A stretch of 64,000 nucleotides of DNA from Histoplasma ohiense (GCA_017607445.1 JAEVHH010000001.1:6138001-6202000); one strand, 5' to 3'; shown: positions 21,641 through 34,378, counted from the first letter of the stretch. Numbers and translations are program-made. The notes: generated by a model from the letters alone, not told the origin.

Positions 21641-23545
21641 AGGAGGTCGAGCTGCACCAGAGACCAACCTTTGGAAGCCAAGGAAATAAAGTCATCCTGT
21701 ATGCAAACTATTCGAGTTTACTGTGAAGAAAAACTGTTGCTCTCTACCACTGCCAAATCGTGCTAGATCTTGATGAAATGGAAAGGACCCCTATTAGCAG
21801 AACGACGAAGCATATCGCTCGGCTCTTGTTAGATCAGGAGTTCCATAAGGTCAGTGATAATATCGCAACTGATTTCAAGTCCACCACGATCAGAACTGTG
21901 TCGCCAGAATCTCTTCGATCCCTACCTAATATTGTCACATATTGTGCTGAGGACGAGTTAATAGTACACGTTGAAAATGCCGGGATGTACACTATCAAGA
22001 TTGCACGCACCGGCTCACTACAAGTTGGTGCACTGGTCAACTACTTCTCTTCCCCCAAAACAAGTTCTATATTCTGTGGCAAGGAGCAAGTCATTCATGC
22101 ACTGAACATCCTTGTGGGATACCGCCCGAGAGAAGCAGAAGGTATCGCGAACGTCGATGCAAACAAGATCTTCTTTAAAGGGGGCCCTGACGCAGGGAAA
22201 ATGGACTTAACTGGCGAGGTTCAAGGTGTTACGGGGATTCTTCATCAGTGTCCGTGCAGCCACGCCGCACATTCTCCTCGACGTTAAACTCAGCCATGCG
22301 GTATTTAGAGCAATGCCAACGATATGAAATGCTGAACAAGCTCCTAGAGTCGATCCGCGTTCAGGCAACCCATATGAATAAACATGATAGTGATGGGCGT
22401 GAAATACTATCCGCAAGGACAAATTCTCGGTTTGACCACTGTTAGTGATGGTTGCGTCTTGCAAGGGTCATAGGTCAAACATAAGCCGACGGGAAGGGCT
22501 CCTATTCCCACCAACCCGAATTTCGATAGTTGGAACTTGCAACATAGCCAGCTCTCGGTCGTAAAATCCCTAATGAACCGGGGTTGTATGTGGATTTAGC
22601 AACGTGATGCTAAATTGCCATGGGATGATATCGAGGAGCTTTTGCGCCGGACATTGGAATCATTTACTGGGCAATTAAAACAAGTGGGCATGAATGTTGA
22701 TAGAGCCATGGCTCACGTTTGTCCTGACGACGACGAAAAAACGATAGAAACCACATTGGAAGAATGTTAACATTTAAGCCTTCTTCCCAACTGATTTTCG
22801 TCATCCTCCCTACTGTCAATACGATATACAATCACATCAAGTACCTCTGTGATGTCAAATTTGGCGTGCACAGCTTTCGCGCAATCGCCAGCAAATTCGC
22901 CAAAGACAGGAACCACACGTATTTCGCCAACGTAGCCCTCGAAGCCTACCGCAAACTCGGTGGCGCAAGTCACATTCTCGATGCACACAAGCTCGGTTTT
23001 ATACCGGGCTGCAAAACCATGGTCGTCTGCGTCGACGTCACCAACCCGTCCCCGGGGTCCTCCACTAACGCTTCCAGCGGCGCAGCCATCGTCGTCTCAA
23101 TTGACCAAAACCTCACCCAATGGCCCGCAGAACTCTGCATCCAAGCCGCCTTCCAGAAGATGATCTCAATGCTCGATGGTGAGCTTCTCAAATCCCGCCT
23201 GAAGCTCGGGGCCAAACAACACCACCGCTCTGTCTCCCCAGAGAACGTGCTCATATACCACGACGCAGTCATGGAAGGCCAATAATACGACTCTGTCCTC
23301 GACGAGGCCTGACGCGCTCTCTACACCGCCCAGCAGACAGGAGCAGGCTTCTTCCCACATCTACCCATCATCACCGTCGGCAAGAGACAGTAACGCCCGC
23401 TTCTTCCCCTCGCAGTCCGCCGATACAAACCGCTCCCGCAACCCTCGCAACGGCACCGTCGCCGACCGCTCCATCATGCACGTGCGCGGCTGGGATTTCT
23501 TCGTCCAATCCCACGCCGTACCCCGCGCGAGGAGGGGGATCAGAG
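21640..23545 (+). pseudogene. Argonaute (QDE-2/AGO-like) pseudogene, PAZ missing and PIWI truncated
   Basis: Argonaute blocks appear in order. The N domain is RPTFGSQGNKVILYANYSSL (21661-21720). The linker-1 region is EQVIHALNILVGYRPREAEG, then after a frame change near 22235 FFISVRAATPHILLDV. A MID-like part lies at about 22500-22740. PIWI starts with LIFVILPTVNTIYNHIKYL and runs through LGGASHILDAHKLGF, TMVVCVDVTNPSP (holding the first catalytic Asp), AAFQKMISMLDGELLKSRL and IITVGKR to WDFFVQSHA. No PAZ sequence lies between linker 1 and MID. There are several stops (TAA after EGQ, TGA shortly after) and at least one frameshift near 23392. The frame dies around 23540, before the final PIWI His. 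It cannot make a working slicer. Family assignment rests on the many matching blocks. Confidence 0.87.
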
Positions 23546-24368
23546 GTAGGTGAAAGCTTGCTGAGAAGAAGTTTGATTGGTGAATTTTGTCATATTGGGA
23601 AATCTGAAGAGGAGGAAATCCCTTGTCTGTTTGTCGCTAGAAGGCAATATATGTTTGAGCCTGTTTTGGTTGATCGCTTTCTCAGCATTAGATGAGTAAA
23701 AACGCACCCACGTACCGCTGTTGCTTCCCCGTCTGAGTCTACTAATTTTTATAGCGGTATTAGCTGGCCAGAAAGCGCAATTTATCAGGAATATATTTGT
23801 CTCTAATTAGGTAAGATGTGAGGAAATGTTCATTTGTCTGTAGGTGCATACATACAATTGAATGGGTGGTTAATATATCTAATCGTACAACAGAACGAAA
23901 CGGTCTTTCAAAAAAGCAAACGAAGATGGGAGGGATACTTAAGTCATGGGTACAAACGGACAGCGGGAACAGAAGTAAGAGGATAAATATCGGAAATAGA
24001 GAGCGGGCAGTAGTAAGAGGATAAAAGTGAAGCTCAAGTGGTTTTCTGGTCGACTCCTGATGCCATAGGTAGTAAATGTGTAACAAATAGGTGATAAGGG
24101 CAGTGCCACGAGACAAATGGTGTATAGATTAAAACAGGAAGGCTTTCCCTACTTCTTTTGGTGTCATATCTCTCTTTTAATTCCTTTTGATATATTTCCA
24201 GTCCATGCTATTTGTCCTTCCAATAATGAATATTCATTCAAATGATTACAAAGAGACGGAGGGGTAAAGAAAAAAAAAAGATTTGACTTGCTGTAAAGCG
24301 CTCATAACGAGTGAAAAATAGCCGTGGGTATAGCGGTAAATTTCAAAAGATTTCTTTCCCTCTCTTCT
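23546..24368. other. 3' spacer, no gene seen
   Basis: It lies between the Argonaute relic and the 3' end of PDB1. Part probably serves as the PDB1 3' UTR. No other signature. Confidence 0.45.
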
Positions 24369-25747
24369 CTATACCCGCAGCAACTTAGCAGCATGCGTGA
24401 CAATCGTCTCGTCCTGCGGGAAACTCATCTGTTCCAACTTGAAGGCGTACGGTGTTGGTACCTCAGCACCGGTAACCCGGACAGCGGGAGCCTGGAGGTA
24501 GTCGAAAGCATACTCCATGGACAGCGCAAGAATCTCAGAACCAACACCAAACATAGGAAAGCCGGATTCGACAGCCATCAGATGGCCGGTCTTCTTCACG
24601 GACTTGATGATGGTCTCGACATCGAGGGGCTTAATGGAACGCAGGTTGATCACTTCAGTCTCGACGCCGTATTTCTGCTTCAACTCTGCAGCGGCGCGCA
24701 TAGCCTGACCGACACAGCGGGAGAGGGATACCATGGTTAGGTCTTTGCCGGCGCGTTCAATCTTGGCTTTTCCGATGGGGATGACAAAGTCGTCCTTTTG
24801 CGCAGCTTCACTCATGGGAAAAGATTCGCCGTACATGAGTCTAATGTATTGAGGTTAATTAGTTCGATCCTTGCCCGAATATTACCGTTTTCACAAGTTG
24901 TTTATATCAGGGTATATTATATTTCGTATACTTACTCGTTCTCGAGGAATACAACTGGATTGGGGTCGCGGATGGCGGCCTTGAGGAGGCCCTTTGCATC
25001 CTCAGAGCTCCATGGGCTAAGCACCTTGAGGCCGGGGATGGATCCGTACCAGGCGGAATAATCCTGGGAGTGTTGGGCAGCGACACCAGCAGCAAAGCCA
25101 TTAGGACCTCTGAAGGTTATATTACATGGTTGGATGCCGCCGGACATATAGTGTGTTTTGGCTGCGGAGTTGACGATTTGGTCAATTGCCTGCATGGCGA
25201 AGTTGAAGGTCATGAATTCGCACTATATCAATCGCTCTATGTGTCAGTTTACGCTTTTGCTCGCGCCATTAGATATCCAAGGTCTATATCACTCACAACG
25301 GGGTGCAATCCCGCTAACGCAGCTCCGACCGCCAGTCCGCAGAAACCAGGTTCGGTGATGGGGGTATCGATGACCCTCTTCGGGCCAAATCGGTCCAGCA
25401 GGCCTTTTGTTACCTTGTAACTGAATTTCGGAAAGCATATTCATTAGCACCTTGTTAATACCGGCATACAAATACATAGTGAAAATAGCAACTAACGCTC
25501 CGTTATACTGCGCAACCTCCTCTCCCAAGATAAACACTTTTTCATTGAGCGTGAGTTCCTCGGCAAGGGCATCATTGAGGGCCTCTCTGACTGTAACCTC
25601 TTTGGTTCCACTTGGAGTTGCATATGTTCGCCGTTGAAGAACCGAAGGAGAGCACGCGGCTGGCTTGAAAGCAGAGCGGATGGAAGCGGAGCAGAGCCGT
25701 GTGGATACCAAGCGTGAAGCTGGTCTGAGTAGTCTTGGGGTAGCCAT
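24369..25747 (-). CDS. PDB1: Pyruvate dehydrogenase E1 component subunit beta, mitochondrial
   Basis: Exons are 25747-25497, 25420-25297, 25222-24936 and 24840-24369, giving 377 aa, the normal fungal length. The first ~40 residues are Arg/Ser/Ala-rich without acidic residues, a mitochondrial presequence. Then come the E1-beta landmarks: TVREALNDALAEEL, VFILGEEVAQYNGA, RVIDTPITEPGFCGLAVGAA, AAKTHYMSGG, QDYSAWYGSIPGLKVL and the C-terminal transketolase domain with EVINLRSIKPLDVETI. With E1-alpha it forms the thiamine-diphosphate decarboxylase that feeds acetyl groups from pyruvate to E2 in the matrix. All introns are GT-AG and restore the family sequence, so the model is strong. It is divergent from the phosphoesterase gene across a 1.7-kb spacer. 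Confidence 0.95.
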
Positions 25748-27472
25748 TGGAGGCAGAAGAATATTAATTCAAAGAAGTTAAAACAATACAGCAAGGAAAG
25801 CCCAGCTAGCTGCAGCCCTGGAGATTCAGAAATAGCAACACATATAGAGAGAGAAGGAGAATTGAAGCGCAAGATAGCAAAATGCAGCATGCAAAAGCCG
25901 CCGGCAAAAAAGAAAGCGATGGGACGTTGTATATTTCCGGATTGGGCGATCTTGGCGTTGGACTTGTTGGGCTGACTCAGCAGAGGATATGAATCACGTG
26001 AATATCTCAACAAACCTTATTGTTGAAGCCCTAGCCTTCCTATTACGGACTAGCGTATCGCTCCTCGTTCCTAACTCGCTGGTTATGGCTTGTTTTCATT
26101 TTACGTTTTACTACTCCGTACTCTGGCGTAAAAAGCATCTCGCGAAGTGCATCACTGAATTACAGGTGACCAAAAAGATTTGATTTGACTGAGAAAGGAA
26201 TACGGAATGCCTCCTAGAACTCTAAAGTCATGAATACTACTGGTATTGGTATGAACCTACCCCTGGGCCATCCCAGCCAACAACCAATTGATGATGAAAT
26301 AAGTATGAGATGGCAGAACGAATGAATGAAGATGCTTATACAAAATCCATCTCTAACATCTACTTCTCAGAACCCTTCCAAGAATAAGATTGATGAATTC
26401 AGTAAGGATATCCAAGTGTCATGCTCCAGCAGGCGAGCCAGGCATCTTCGGGGGGGTGCTACATAACTATAGACTAAGGGTACAGATGTAGGGGCTCCAA
26501 TAACGGCGGCACCTGTTACATATTGTGTGGTCAAGCGCCTCCCAAGAAGCCATTACATTCGGACAACCCAATCACTCCAACAGACCGCGTACAATTTTCA
26601 CAGCCTCCACCAGCTGGGATCGATCCTGGCGATATAATTAACTAACGGCGGCTTTTCCCCAAGAGTTACTGCTCCAGGCAGTGACTCCCCCCACATTTTT
26701 TTTTTAAGCCAAGCGAGCTACCAACCCCCTATTTGGCCACAGTGCTCGGTGGGCATCCGCTTCTAACAGCGCCCATAAGTCCATAAGGCTATGAGGGCGA
26801 TCCCTAATGAGTCTGGGGCGATGCAGCTGGCGACTGACGGGCATTCTCCTGGGGGTTTAACCATATATAGGCTACAGGCTCTAATAACAGCGGCAGCGGT
26901 TACCTGTTACTGAGCGTGACTATTTTTGCTTTATAGTCTATTTAGTCAAGGGTTTCATGACACAAGAGTCATTCAATCTTTGGATTTTACTGTACATAAT
27001 TCTCTAGAATCACTAGATGATATCCAACCAACAACTAGAGGAGTATTGAAGATTTGCATAGTAGTATGAAAATGCAATTATGAAGTTGAAGCCCACAGAA
27101 TGATTGTATGAACATAGTGAGTGATAGAAGAACATTAGTTCTCTTGCAGAAGTATCAATAAGTGTTACCCTGTCACATATTCCACTATTTTCAATTTAGT
27201 ATTGATATCTAATCTCCTTTTTATCCTTTCTTTCCTTTTGTGATTATTTCTTTTCTGATTGCGTAGAGTAACAGTTCCACACAGTAACTTAGCTACCTAC
27301 TAACAAACTACTCCGGTTATGCCCTTGACTCTTGGCGGTGACATCAACACCGCCAAGGTTTATCTGGAGGCGTACTATTTATTTATATCAACATGTTGCC
27401 TCCGCTCTACAAATACGAGTATAGTCAGGCACATTTGTTGGTATGCGCGTTTTAGCTGCCTCATGAGCCGCC
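25748..27472. other. Divergent spacer between PDB1 and phosphoesterase, with a degenerate direct repeat
   Basis: No gene is seen. A more GC-rich core at about 26400-26920 carries two related segments in direct orientation (26441-26520 and about 26840-26911), both with GGCTC-AATAAC-GCGGC and ending CCTGTTAC. They may be remnants of a small mobile element. The outer parts should hold the two promoters. Confidence 0.45.
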
Positions 27473-29484
27473 ATGGAATCACTATTGCTCGCCCTCCTGG
27501 GCCTCTCCATCTCCGTTCTATCGGCGCAACCCTCTTCTCCCAAACCCATTCCGGCCCGCATGCGGGATCTCACCTTCGGCCAGCTGAATTTTCTCCATAC
27601 AACTGATACGCATGGCTGGCTTGGTGGCCATCTCCAGGAGTAAGATGAGTTATCCTTGCTGCTCCGCGAGGATACACAGATACACATGGCTGACTGTTTG
27701 CCTTTGAAAACAGAGCTTCCTACGCCGCCGACTGGGGAGACTACATCTCATTCGCGGCTCGTATTCGTACAAAAGTCGAAGCGGAAGGAGGGGATTTACT
27801 CCTAATAGACACAGGCGATAGAGTTGACGGAAATGGTCTCTACGACGGCTCGGAGCCAAAGGGGCTATATACCGCGGAGATTTTCAAGCAGCAACGCATC
27901 GACATCATATGCTCTGGCAACCATGAGCTGTATCAAAAGAACACATCCGTAAATGAGTATCTGACAACAGTCCCCAATTTCAAAGGCAACTACATCTCCT
28001 CGAATATCGATATAATGGATCCCCACTCGGGGGAGCGGGTCCCCTTGGCCGCACGCTTCAAGAAATTCACGACGGAGAAACTAGGTATCCGTATTGTGGC
28101 GTTTGGGTTTTTATTCAATTTCAAACAAAACTACAATAATACTTTTATCCAACCTGTGGAGGAGACTGTCAAGGAAGAGTGGTTCCAGGACGCGATTCGG
28201 GACAAGGATGTCGACCTTTTCGTCGTTGTTGGCCATGTTGCTGTGGAATCGAATGAATTCTTAACCATCTACAAAGAGATAAGGGGCATGCATTGGGACA
28301 CCCCAATCCATTTCTTTGGAGGCCACTATCATATCCGGGACTATGTCAAGTACGACGAAAAGGCGTACGGACTCGCCAGTGGCAGATTTATGGAAACGAT
28401 CGGCTTCGCCTCCATCAGCGGCTTGTCGACGGGAGACAAGCAGTCAGCGTCTGCAGCAGCCAACCCATCATTCACCCGGAGATACATCGATAATAACCTC
28501 TGGTCCTTCAGCTACCACTCCGGTCTCAACACAACCACCTTCCCTACGGAACATGGCAAGAATGTCTCCAAAATGATCCAGAGTGCTCGGCGCGAACTGA
28601 AACTTGACCACGTACATGGCTGCGCGCCGAAAGACCTGTGGATGTCGCGCGTGCCGTATCCCCACAACGCAAGTTTATATTCTTGGCTGGAGAAGAAGGT
28701 CCTGCCCGATATCTTCCGTGTGAAAACGCGCCCTAACAAGGCCGCTATGGTTATCATAAACACAGGTGCTCTCCGCTTTGATATCTTCAAAGGGCCTTTC
28801 ACGAAAGATTCAGCATACACTCTATCACCGTTTCCATCCGGCTTTCGCTATGTTAAGGACGTGCCGTACGAAAAAGCGAAACTGGTCATGGAAGTCCTGA
28901 ATCGACAGATAAAAATTCTGGCAGACATGCCGAACTCGACTGTGTCTGCATCGTCTTTCCTATCCCCGCCCGAGCAGCAGAAGATATCTCTCAGCAGCTT
29001 CGTCAACGTCGAGAACGATGGCCATGGTCGAGGAGAAACCCAACTGTCTTCGCCGAACCAAATCCCACTCAACTCCCCCAGTGGTGATGGCGACGATACC
29101 AAAGAGCCAGCGCTGATCATCATGCCAGGCTACACTACGGTAGACGACGCAGGCGACGATGGTGACGACACGATCCACTCCAAGATATCCTCCTACAAAG
29201 TACCAAACTGCCTGTCCGCCTTCGTTCCTGCAAACACCTCCACATCCACATCCACGTCCTCGCCTTCGCCCAAGGACATGAACTCCGACACCGCAGACCC
29301 AGCAGCCGTCGACGTTGTTTACCTCGATTTCGTCGAGCCATGGTTGGATATGGCGTTTAAGTTTGTGGGACACGATGTTGATATGAAGGAGGATACAGAG
29401 GTTATTATGGAGGAGGAGACCCTGGGGACTATTGTTGTCCGGTGGGTAGAGGAGAATTGGAAATGTCAGGAGGGGAAGGTATAG
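27473..29484 (+). CDS. Secreted or vacuolar metallophosphoesterase, 5'-nucleotidase-like (yeast YHR202W type)
   Basis: ATG 27473 begins a clear signal peptide (MESLLLALLGLSISVLSAQ). One intron (27640-27713) splits the gene; the product is 645 aa. Calcineurin-like motifs follow in order: LHTTDTHGW, LLIDTGDRVDG, CSGNHELY, VVVGHVAVES and FFGGHYHIRDY, supplying the Asp, His and Asn ligands of a two-metal centre. The C-terminal part has the 5'-nucleotidase-like domain and an acidic Ser/Thr-rich linker. Sequons such as NNT and NTS fit passage through the secretory pathway. The best remembered match is the uncharacterised vacuolar yeast protein YHR202W and its fungal relatives; substrate is unknown. 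Confidence 0.88.
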
Positions 29485-29960
29485 ATCGGGGGTAGCGGAG
29501 TCGAGAGATGGTTTCTTGTGTTTTTAGGGATTGGAAATTAGTTACCAGTTAGATATTGTGTTTTCGGCTCTTTATGTTTGGATTCGGGATTGCGCGGCTT
29601 TTTATTGAGATTCACGTTTTCTTTCCGGGGTTACTATAGAGGGAAGGATATATAATTGCGAGTTGGGTTTGTGATATCGTGGATGAAATTTGATATATCT
29701 CCGCCGTGTTTTGGATTGTTCAATCGTAATATAGTTGCTAGACAGATACAGGATGTCAGGATTTGTAAAAAAGCGGGCTCAATTGAAGAGATAATGAAGA
29801 CCCATGGCATAAACAGACTCAAATACATTTTTTTCTTCCCGCTCTCTAGCTACAGTAATGTACAATATGATAATATAAAATGATTTTACAGACACACCCA
29901 TACAAACACGACCCGAGAACCGAACACCGAAGTATAGAGGACGCAAAACCATCGCCTCAC
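29485..29960. other. Convergent 3' spacer, no gene seen
   Basis: It lies between the 3' ends of the phosphoesterase (+) and ETR1 (-). Only AT-rich tail sequence was seen. Confidence 0.5.
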
Positions 29961-31278
29961 TTAATCCCTTTCGTACACAAACACACTCTTCCCGCTTCTT
30001 CTCCCGCTCAACGTCCCCTGAGCCTCTGCCGCCAACTCCGCCGCCTCGGTCTCCCAGGTCCATCTCTTCTCTTGGACGGGTATATCCTTGAACTTTCCCG
30101 CCCTCACCAACCTCAAAATATCATTGACCGTCTCTGTCTTCAGCGCTGGATTCTTATCACTCCACTTCGACACCCAAAAACCATCTAGGACTAGATTCTT
30201 GAAAATCAACAATCCCGACGGCAGCGTCAGGGGCTGCTTCGCCATCGCTCCATACGTGACCATATGCGACTCGGGCGCAAGCACCTTCAACATCGCCGTC
30301 GCACTGGGCCCGCCCACGCAATTCAGCGCCAGGCGAATGGGCTCCTTGCCCTGGCGCGTCCGTTCGTGCACGATGTCGCGGAAGGTCTTGGACGAGAGGA
30401 GCTGGGCCTCCGTCACGACCGCCGTCGCGCCCAGGGCCAGCAGGTCGTCCGTCAGCGCCGCCGTCTCCGCGGCCGAGTCCCGCTCGCGAATGACGTTCAG
30501 CGTCTTGATGCCCCATTCGCGCCCGAGCTGGATGACCGCGCGGCCGACGCCGGAGTTCGCTCCGTTCTGAATCACCCATTCCTCCCCCGGCTTGCCCACC
30601 CAGTCCCACTCGCAGAAATCCTTCAGCATCCGGTAGGCGGTGACGGGGTTGATGCCGACGGTGCCGACCTGGAGCGGGGTCAGGTTGCTGCGGTCTTCGA
30701 TCTTGATCAAGGATGCTTCGTCGAATTGTGCGTGCGTGCGCCAGGTGCCCATCCCCGACCGCTTCATGATGACCCAGTCGCCCTTTGTGAGGGATTTGAC
30801 ACCGGAGCCGGTTGACAGGACCTCGAAGGCAGCTTCATTGCCAGCGATGGCGGACGGGGTGGATGTGCCGAGGGTTGTGGCGAAGGCGGGTTTTGAAGGA
30901 TAGACGCCCTGGATTTGGTTGATATCGGCGGGGTTGAGGGGCGCGGTGAGGAGGCGGACATTGACCTGGGTGTGGTGCGGGGGGGAGATGGAGTAGGAAT
31001 GTAGGCTGTTGGAGAAAGATGTTAGCAGCGGGATTTGGCTTACACAGTGCGATCGACGGCGAGAAAGCGGAAAGGTGTTGGGAGGGGTTTAACAACCTTA
31101 AGACATCTTTGGGCTCACCATAGTTGGCGTAGACTAAGGCTTTGGCCTGGGTGTAGCCGTAGGCGGAGATATACCGTCGACGGTCCAGGGAGAGTCTGAA
31201 GGAGGCACGGGCGGAGGGAACGGCGTTGATAGGCTTCAATCGGCCTAGCATGCGCACAGCTGCTCCGGCAGAAAACAT
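29961..31278 (-). CDS. ETR1: Enoyl-[acyl-carrier-protein] reductase, mitochondrial (MDR family)
   Basis: Exons are 31278-31097 and 31005-29961, giving 408 aa. The intron starts with an unusual GTTGTT donor, but the join restores the family sequence after GEPKDVL. The N-terminal ~35 residues form a mitochondrial presequence. Medium-chain reductase blocks follow: NYGEPKDVL, LTAPLNPADINQIQGVYP, GNEAAFEV, QVGTVGINPVTAYRML and the NADPH-binding NGANSGVGRAVIQL, then ALNCVGGPSATAML. In yeast Etr1 performs the last step of mitochondrial type II fatty acid synthesis, reducing trans-2-enoyl-ACP, and is needed for lipoate and respiration. Length and motif order are typical, so confidence is high. Confidence 0.94.
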
Positions 31279-31911
31279 GGCTATAACGTTGTGGCAGCTC
31301 GGCCGGTCAAAGTGCTGGGTTGCAGGTGAGTCGGGTTGGCGGTTTGATGTTGGTGTTTTGGTGGTGGAGCATGATGATATTTAAAAATATGTAAAAAGTT
31401 ACTCGGCATGACGTCGGCGGGTCTTTATAGACCGGTTTATGTTAACGCGATTTCTGGATACAAATATAAATATAAAATATTTCTTTTGAGTCCACCTTCT
31501 GAAGCTCGTCGATCCATTTTGACGATTTCGAGGTTTGAAATTAGACAATGATGCTTTCTCAATACAGTCTCCCCTGAAACGGGCGACTCCCACTCGTCAT
31601 GGCTAAAGGCTAAAACACCTACCCCTTGGCTATCTTGATATACGCGTTGGAATAGATAAGAAATATGAAACGGAGTAAGACGTAGGCGGCTTTATGGGAA
31701 AATCAGCTAATCATTAAATATGTATGGGCTGTGGTTGTTTGTATTGTATTGTACATACATTAATCCGTACAATGACAGACATTTCGGGTATATATTTCTA
31801 CACTTGCGATTGATACACATCTCATTCTTGGTATAACACGAACCAAAAAAGGAATACATAAAAGCCGTATCGCTCACACATGCTCGTCCATCCTTCCTTC
31901 CCCTTTATCCA
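31279..31911. other. Spacer (ETR1 promoter side and NLR 3' side), no gene seen
   Basis: It contains the ETR1 upstream region, a low-GC stretch and the downstream flank of the NACHT gene. No coding signature. Confidence 0.45.
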
Positions 31912-34378
31912 TCATCGGATAACTCTCGGCTTCCACTTGAGCTTATACTTCCGTATATTTCCATTAACATTGTCCCACCAATCACCAGCATCGCGTCCAT
32001 TCTGATTGTTCAAAACGATTCCCCTTTCCTCCAGGAACACTCTGGCAATCTCCACATTCCCTGCTGCCATCGCAGACTCTGCCAAATCCACTGCCGTTTC
32101 CCCGTTCTTATCCCTCACGTCCAAATTAGCACCGGAGCGTAGAAGCAGCCGTATTAGCTCGACCTGCACGCGCCAGCACGCTGCGTGCAGCGGTGTCCCA
32201 CCCCCACGACCCCCTTGAGCGTTGACATCGCTGCCCTGAGCGAGCAGGTGCTCGAATACAGATGTGAGGGCGAATGATGTGGCATAGTACAGCGGTGTGC
32301 CGGTGCGTGGGTACAGGTTGTACGTTTTCTGTAGGCGGCGAGGGTTGACGAAGAGGATCTGCACCCAGGATAAGAAGTTGGCAGTTGGGGGATCTGCGAA
32401 TAGGGTTGTGGCTTGGATGTAGAGGGTTGGGTTTTGGGACGGATTTAGGTATGGGCGGGCGTGGTCTGCCCAGTTATGTGAGATGTACTGGAGCAGCGGC
32501 CAGTCCTTTAGCCGTTGTATCATATCTTCAGAGGTTCCACAGGGGCCCGTGCTGAATTGGGATAGCATCAGGTAGGTTAGGCAGAGCGTGGAAAGTTCAG
32601 GGAGGCAGTGGGATTCGGGAAGATAGAAGCGTGGTAGGTTGTTCGCAGCGCAGGATGAAAGAAGATAGTCTCGTACGGAATTATGGGCAAGGACGACGTA
32701 TGGGCCGTCAAGAGAGACGAGAGAGCCGCAGACTTCCAGGATGTCTTCGGGGTCATGTAGTCTGTCCTCTGGGTCCAGAGTTGTGATATTTGGTTGGAGG
32801 ATGGCGCCCTCGGCTAGTTCGGAGAGGGTGAGGGGCCGGCTGGCGTAGGCGAGCCAGAGGAGTGCTTGTCGTGCGAGGGGTATGTCGTGTTCAGAGATAC
32901 GGCCTAAGATTCGCTCATATGTTTCGTCAAGATCGCGAGGAAGGCCGCAGAGGGCGGATTTGATGGCGCCATCAGTTCGGAGGCGGGCAAGTTCGTCGAG
33001 TTGACATTTCACCCAGCGAAACCTGTAGGAAGGCATTCTTGTTAGAGGACGAACTATGATTGTCTTGTTCGCAAGTTCGCTAGAATATGTGCTTTATTTT
33101 TGAATTGACATACATTCCGCCAGCGCCTTTGGTCAGAGTTTCCACTATGTGTTCTTGCAGTGCCTGGTTCAGCTTTTGTAACCGTGGCCTAAGTTTGATG
33201 GACGCACGGATATAGTGATGAATGTCTTCATCGGCATCCTGGCACTGTGTTGAGATACTAGGATGATCCTTCAACAGTCGAACAATATCAACCTCTCTGC
33301 GGCTAGAGACTAACACTTTGACACTTGCAGAGGCATTGGAGGGTAAGTCGCTCAGAATTTTGACGAGCGATTCCCTCTCGTGGCATTCATCCAAGGCGTC
33401 CACAACAATTGTGACATTCGGCACCAGAGCTAGAGTTTCGCTCAGTAGGACCTCCAATTCTTGAAAACTTGGCGCTGCGGCCTTGCCTTCCTTCCCAATA
33501 TGACGGGTATATGAGTCCTCCACATGTTCAGGAAGGGAATTTAAAACCTGGCAGATTTGAAGGATAATGGCTCCAATGACAGATTCAGGTCGACAACTAT
33601 CATGACTCCGAAAGTCACAATAGTAGTAAGCAATGATGTTTTTCTCGGAGGCACTGGATAAAAGACACTGGTTCAAGATCGTACTCATCAATACTGTTTT
33701 GCCTGATCCTGGAATTCCATGAATCCATAAAAGACCGTGTCCTCCAAAAAGCCAGCACTGCAACTGCTCGCTATTCAGAACCCAAGCCCCGGTCCCCGAG
33801 GAGTGCTCTGAAGAAGCACGATCATGGGTAGTCGTAAAGTTAATACCGCACAGCCATTGATTTACTTGGATTCGGCGCTCCATAATTTCACGGCCTCTGC
33901 GCTCCTCTCTATCATCCTGGAGTGCCTGTTGGAGTTCATATAGGACGATCTGCGTTTGCTGGGCCTCCAGAGTGGCTTCAAGGGCGAGAAGCAAGTTTAG
34001 TGAGCTCTTATGTCGGCCAAGACTTTCCAGAATTTTCGTCGTTTCATTCTGTTTCAGTGGCCATAGGAACCTCTTCAAGACCTTCATCTTCTTCTCGTCT
34101 GGCCCTGGATGTATAGATTGTAGGATATCCTTCAGTTGCCGGAGCGTAACCTGGCATTCTTTCAGGGAATGAGACAGCACCTCCTTTTGAGTGGCTACAA
34201 ATCTATCGGCGTTGACCAGACCCTGGATTGCCACGAAGATGCCGCTCAGGGAAGTGGTTTCCTCAACGAGCTTCCGTAAATCTTCTGGGGCATGAGAAAC
34301 AGCACAGCCGTAGATATAACACGCACTGATAATTTCCCCTGAGAGGAGAATCAACTGTGCAATACTGAATGGGTCCAT
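31912..34378 (-). CDS. STAND NTPase: fungal N-terminal domain, NACHT, ankyrin repeats
   Basis: Exons are 34378-33114 and 33022-31912; the GTATGT donor and CTACAG acceptor join GGM to FRWVKCQLDELA in frame. The product is about 791 aa. Residues 1-~200 match the fungal N-terminal domain of STAND proteins (MDPFSIAQLILLSGEIISA). The NACHT domain has a P-loop (HGIPGSGKTVL) and Walker B (VTIVVDALDEC). Next is the winged-helix region (LPRDLDETYERIL, LTLSELAE), then about three ankyrin repeats (GTPLYYATSF, GTPLHAACWRVQVELIRLLL, GETAVDLAESA). Such NLR-like proteins are linked to non-self recognition in fungi, but most are uncharacterised. I chose the ATG at 34378 because the earlier in-frame codon is TTG. 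Confidence 0.9.
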
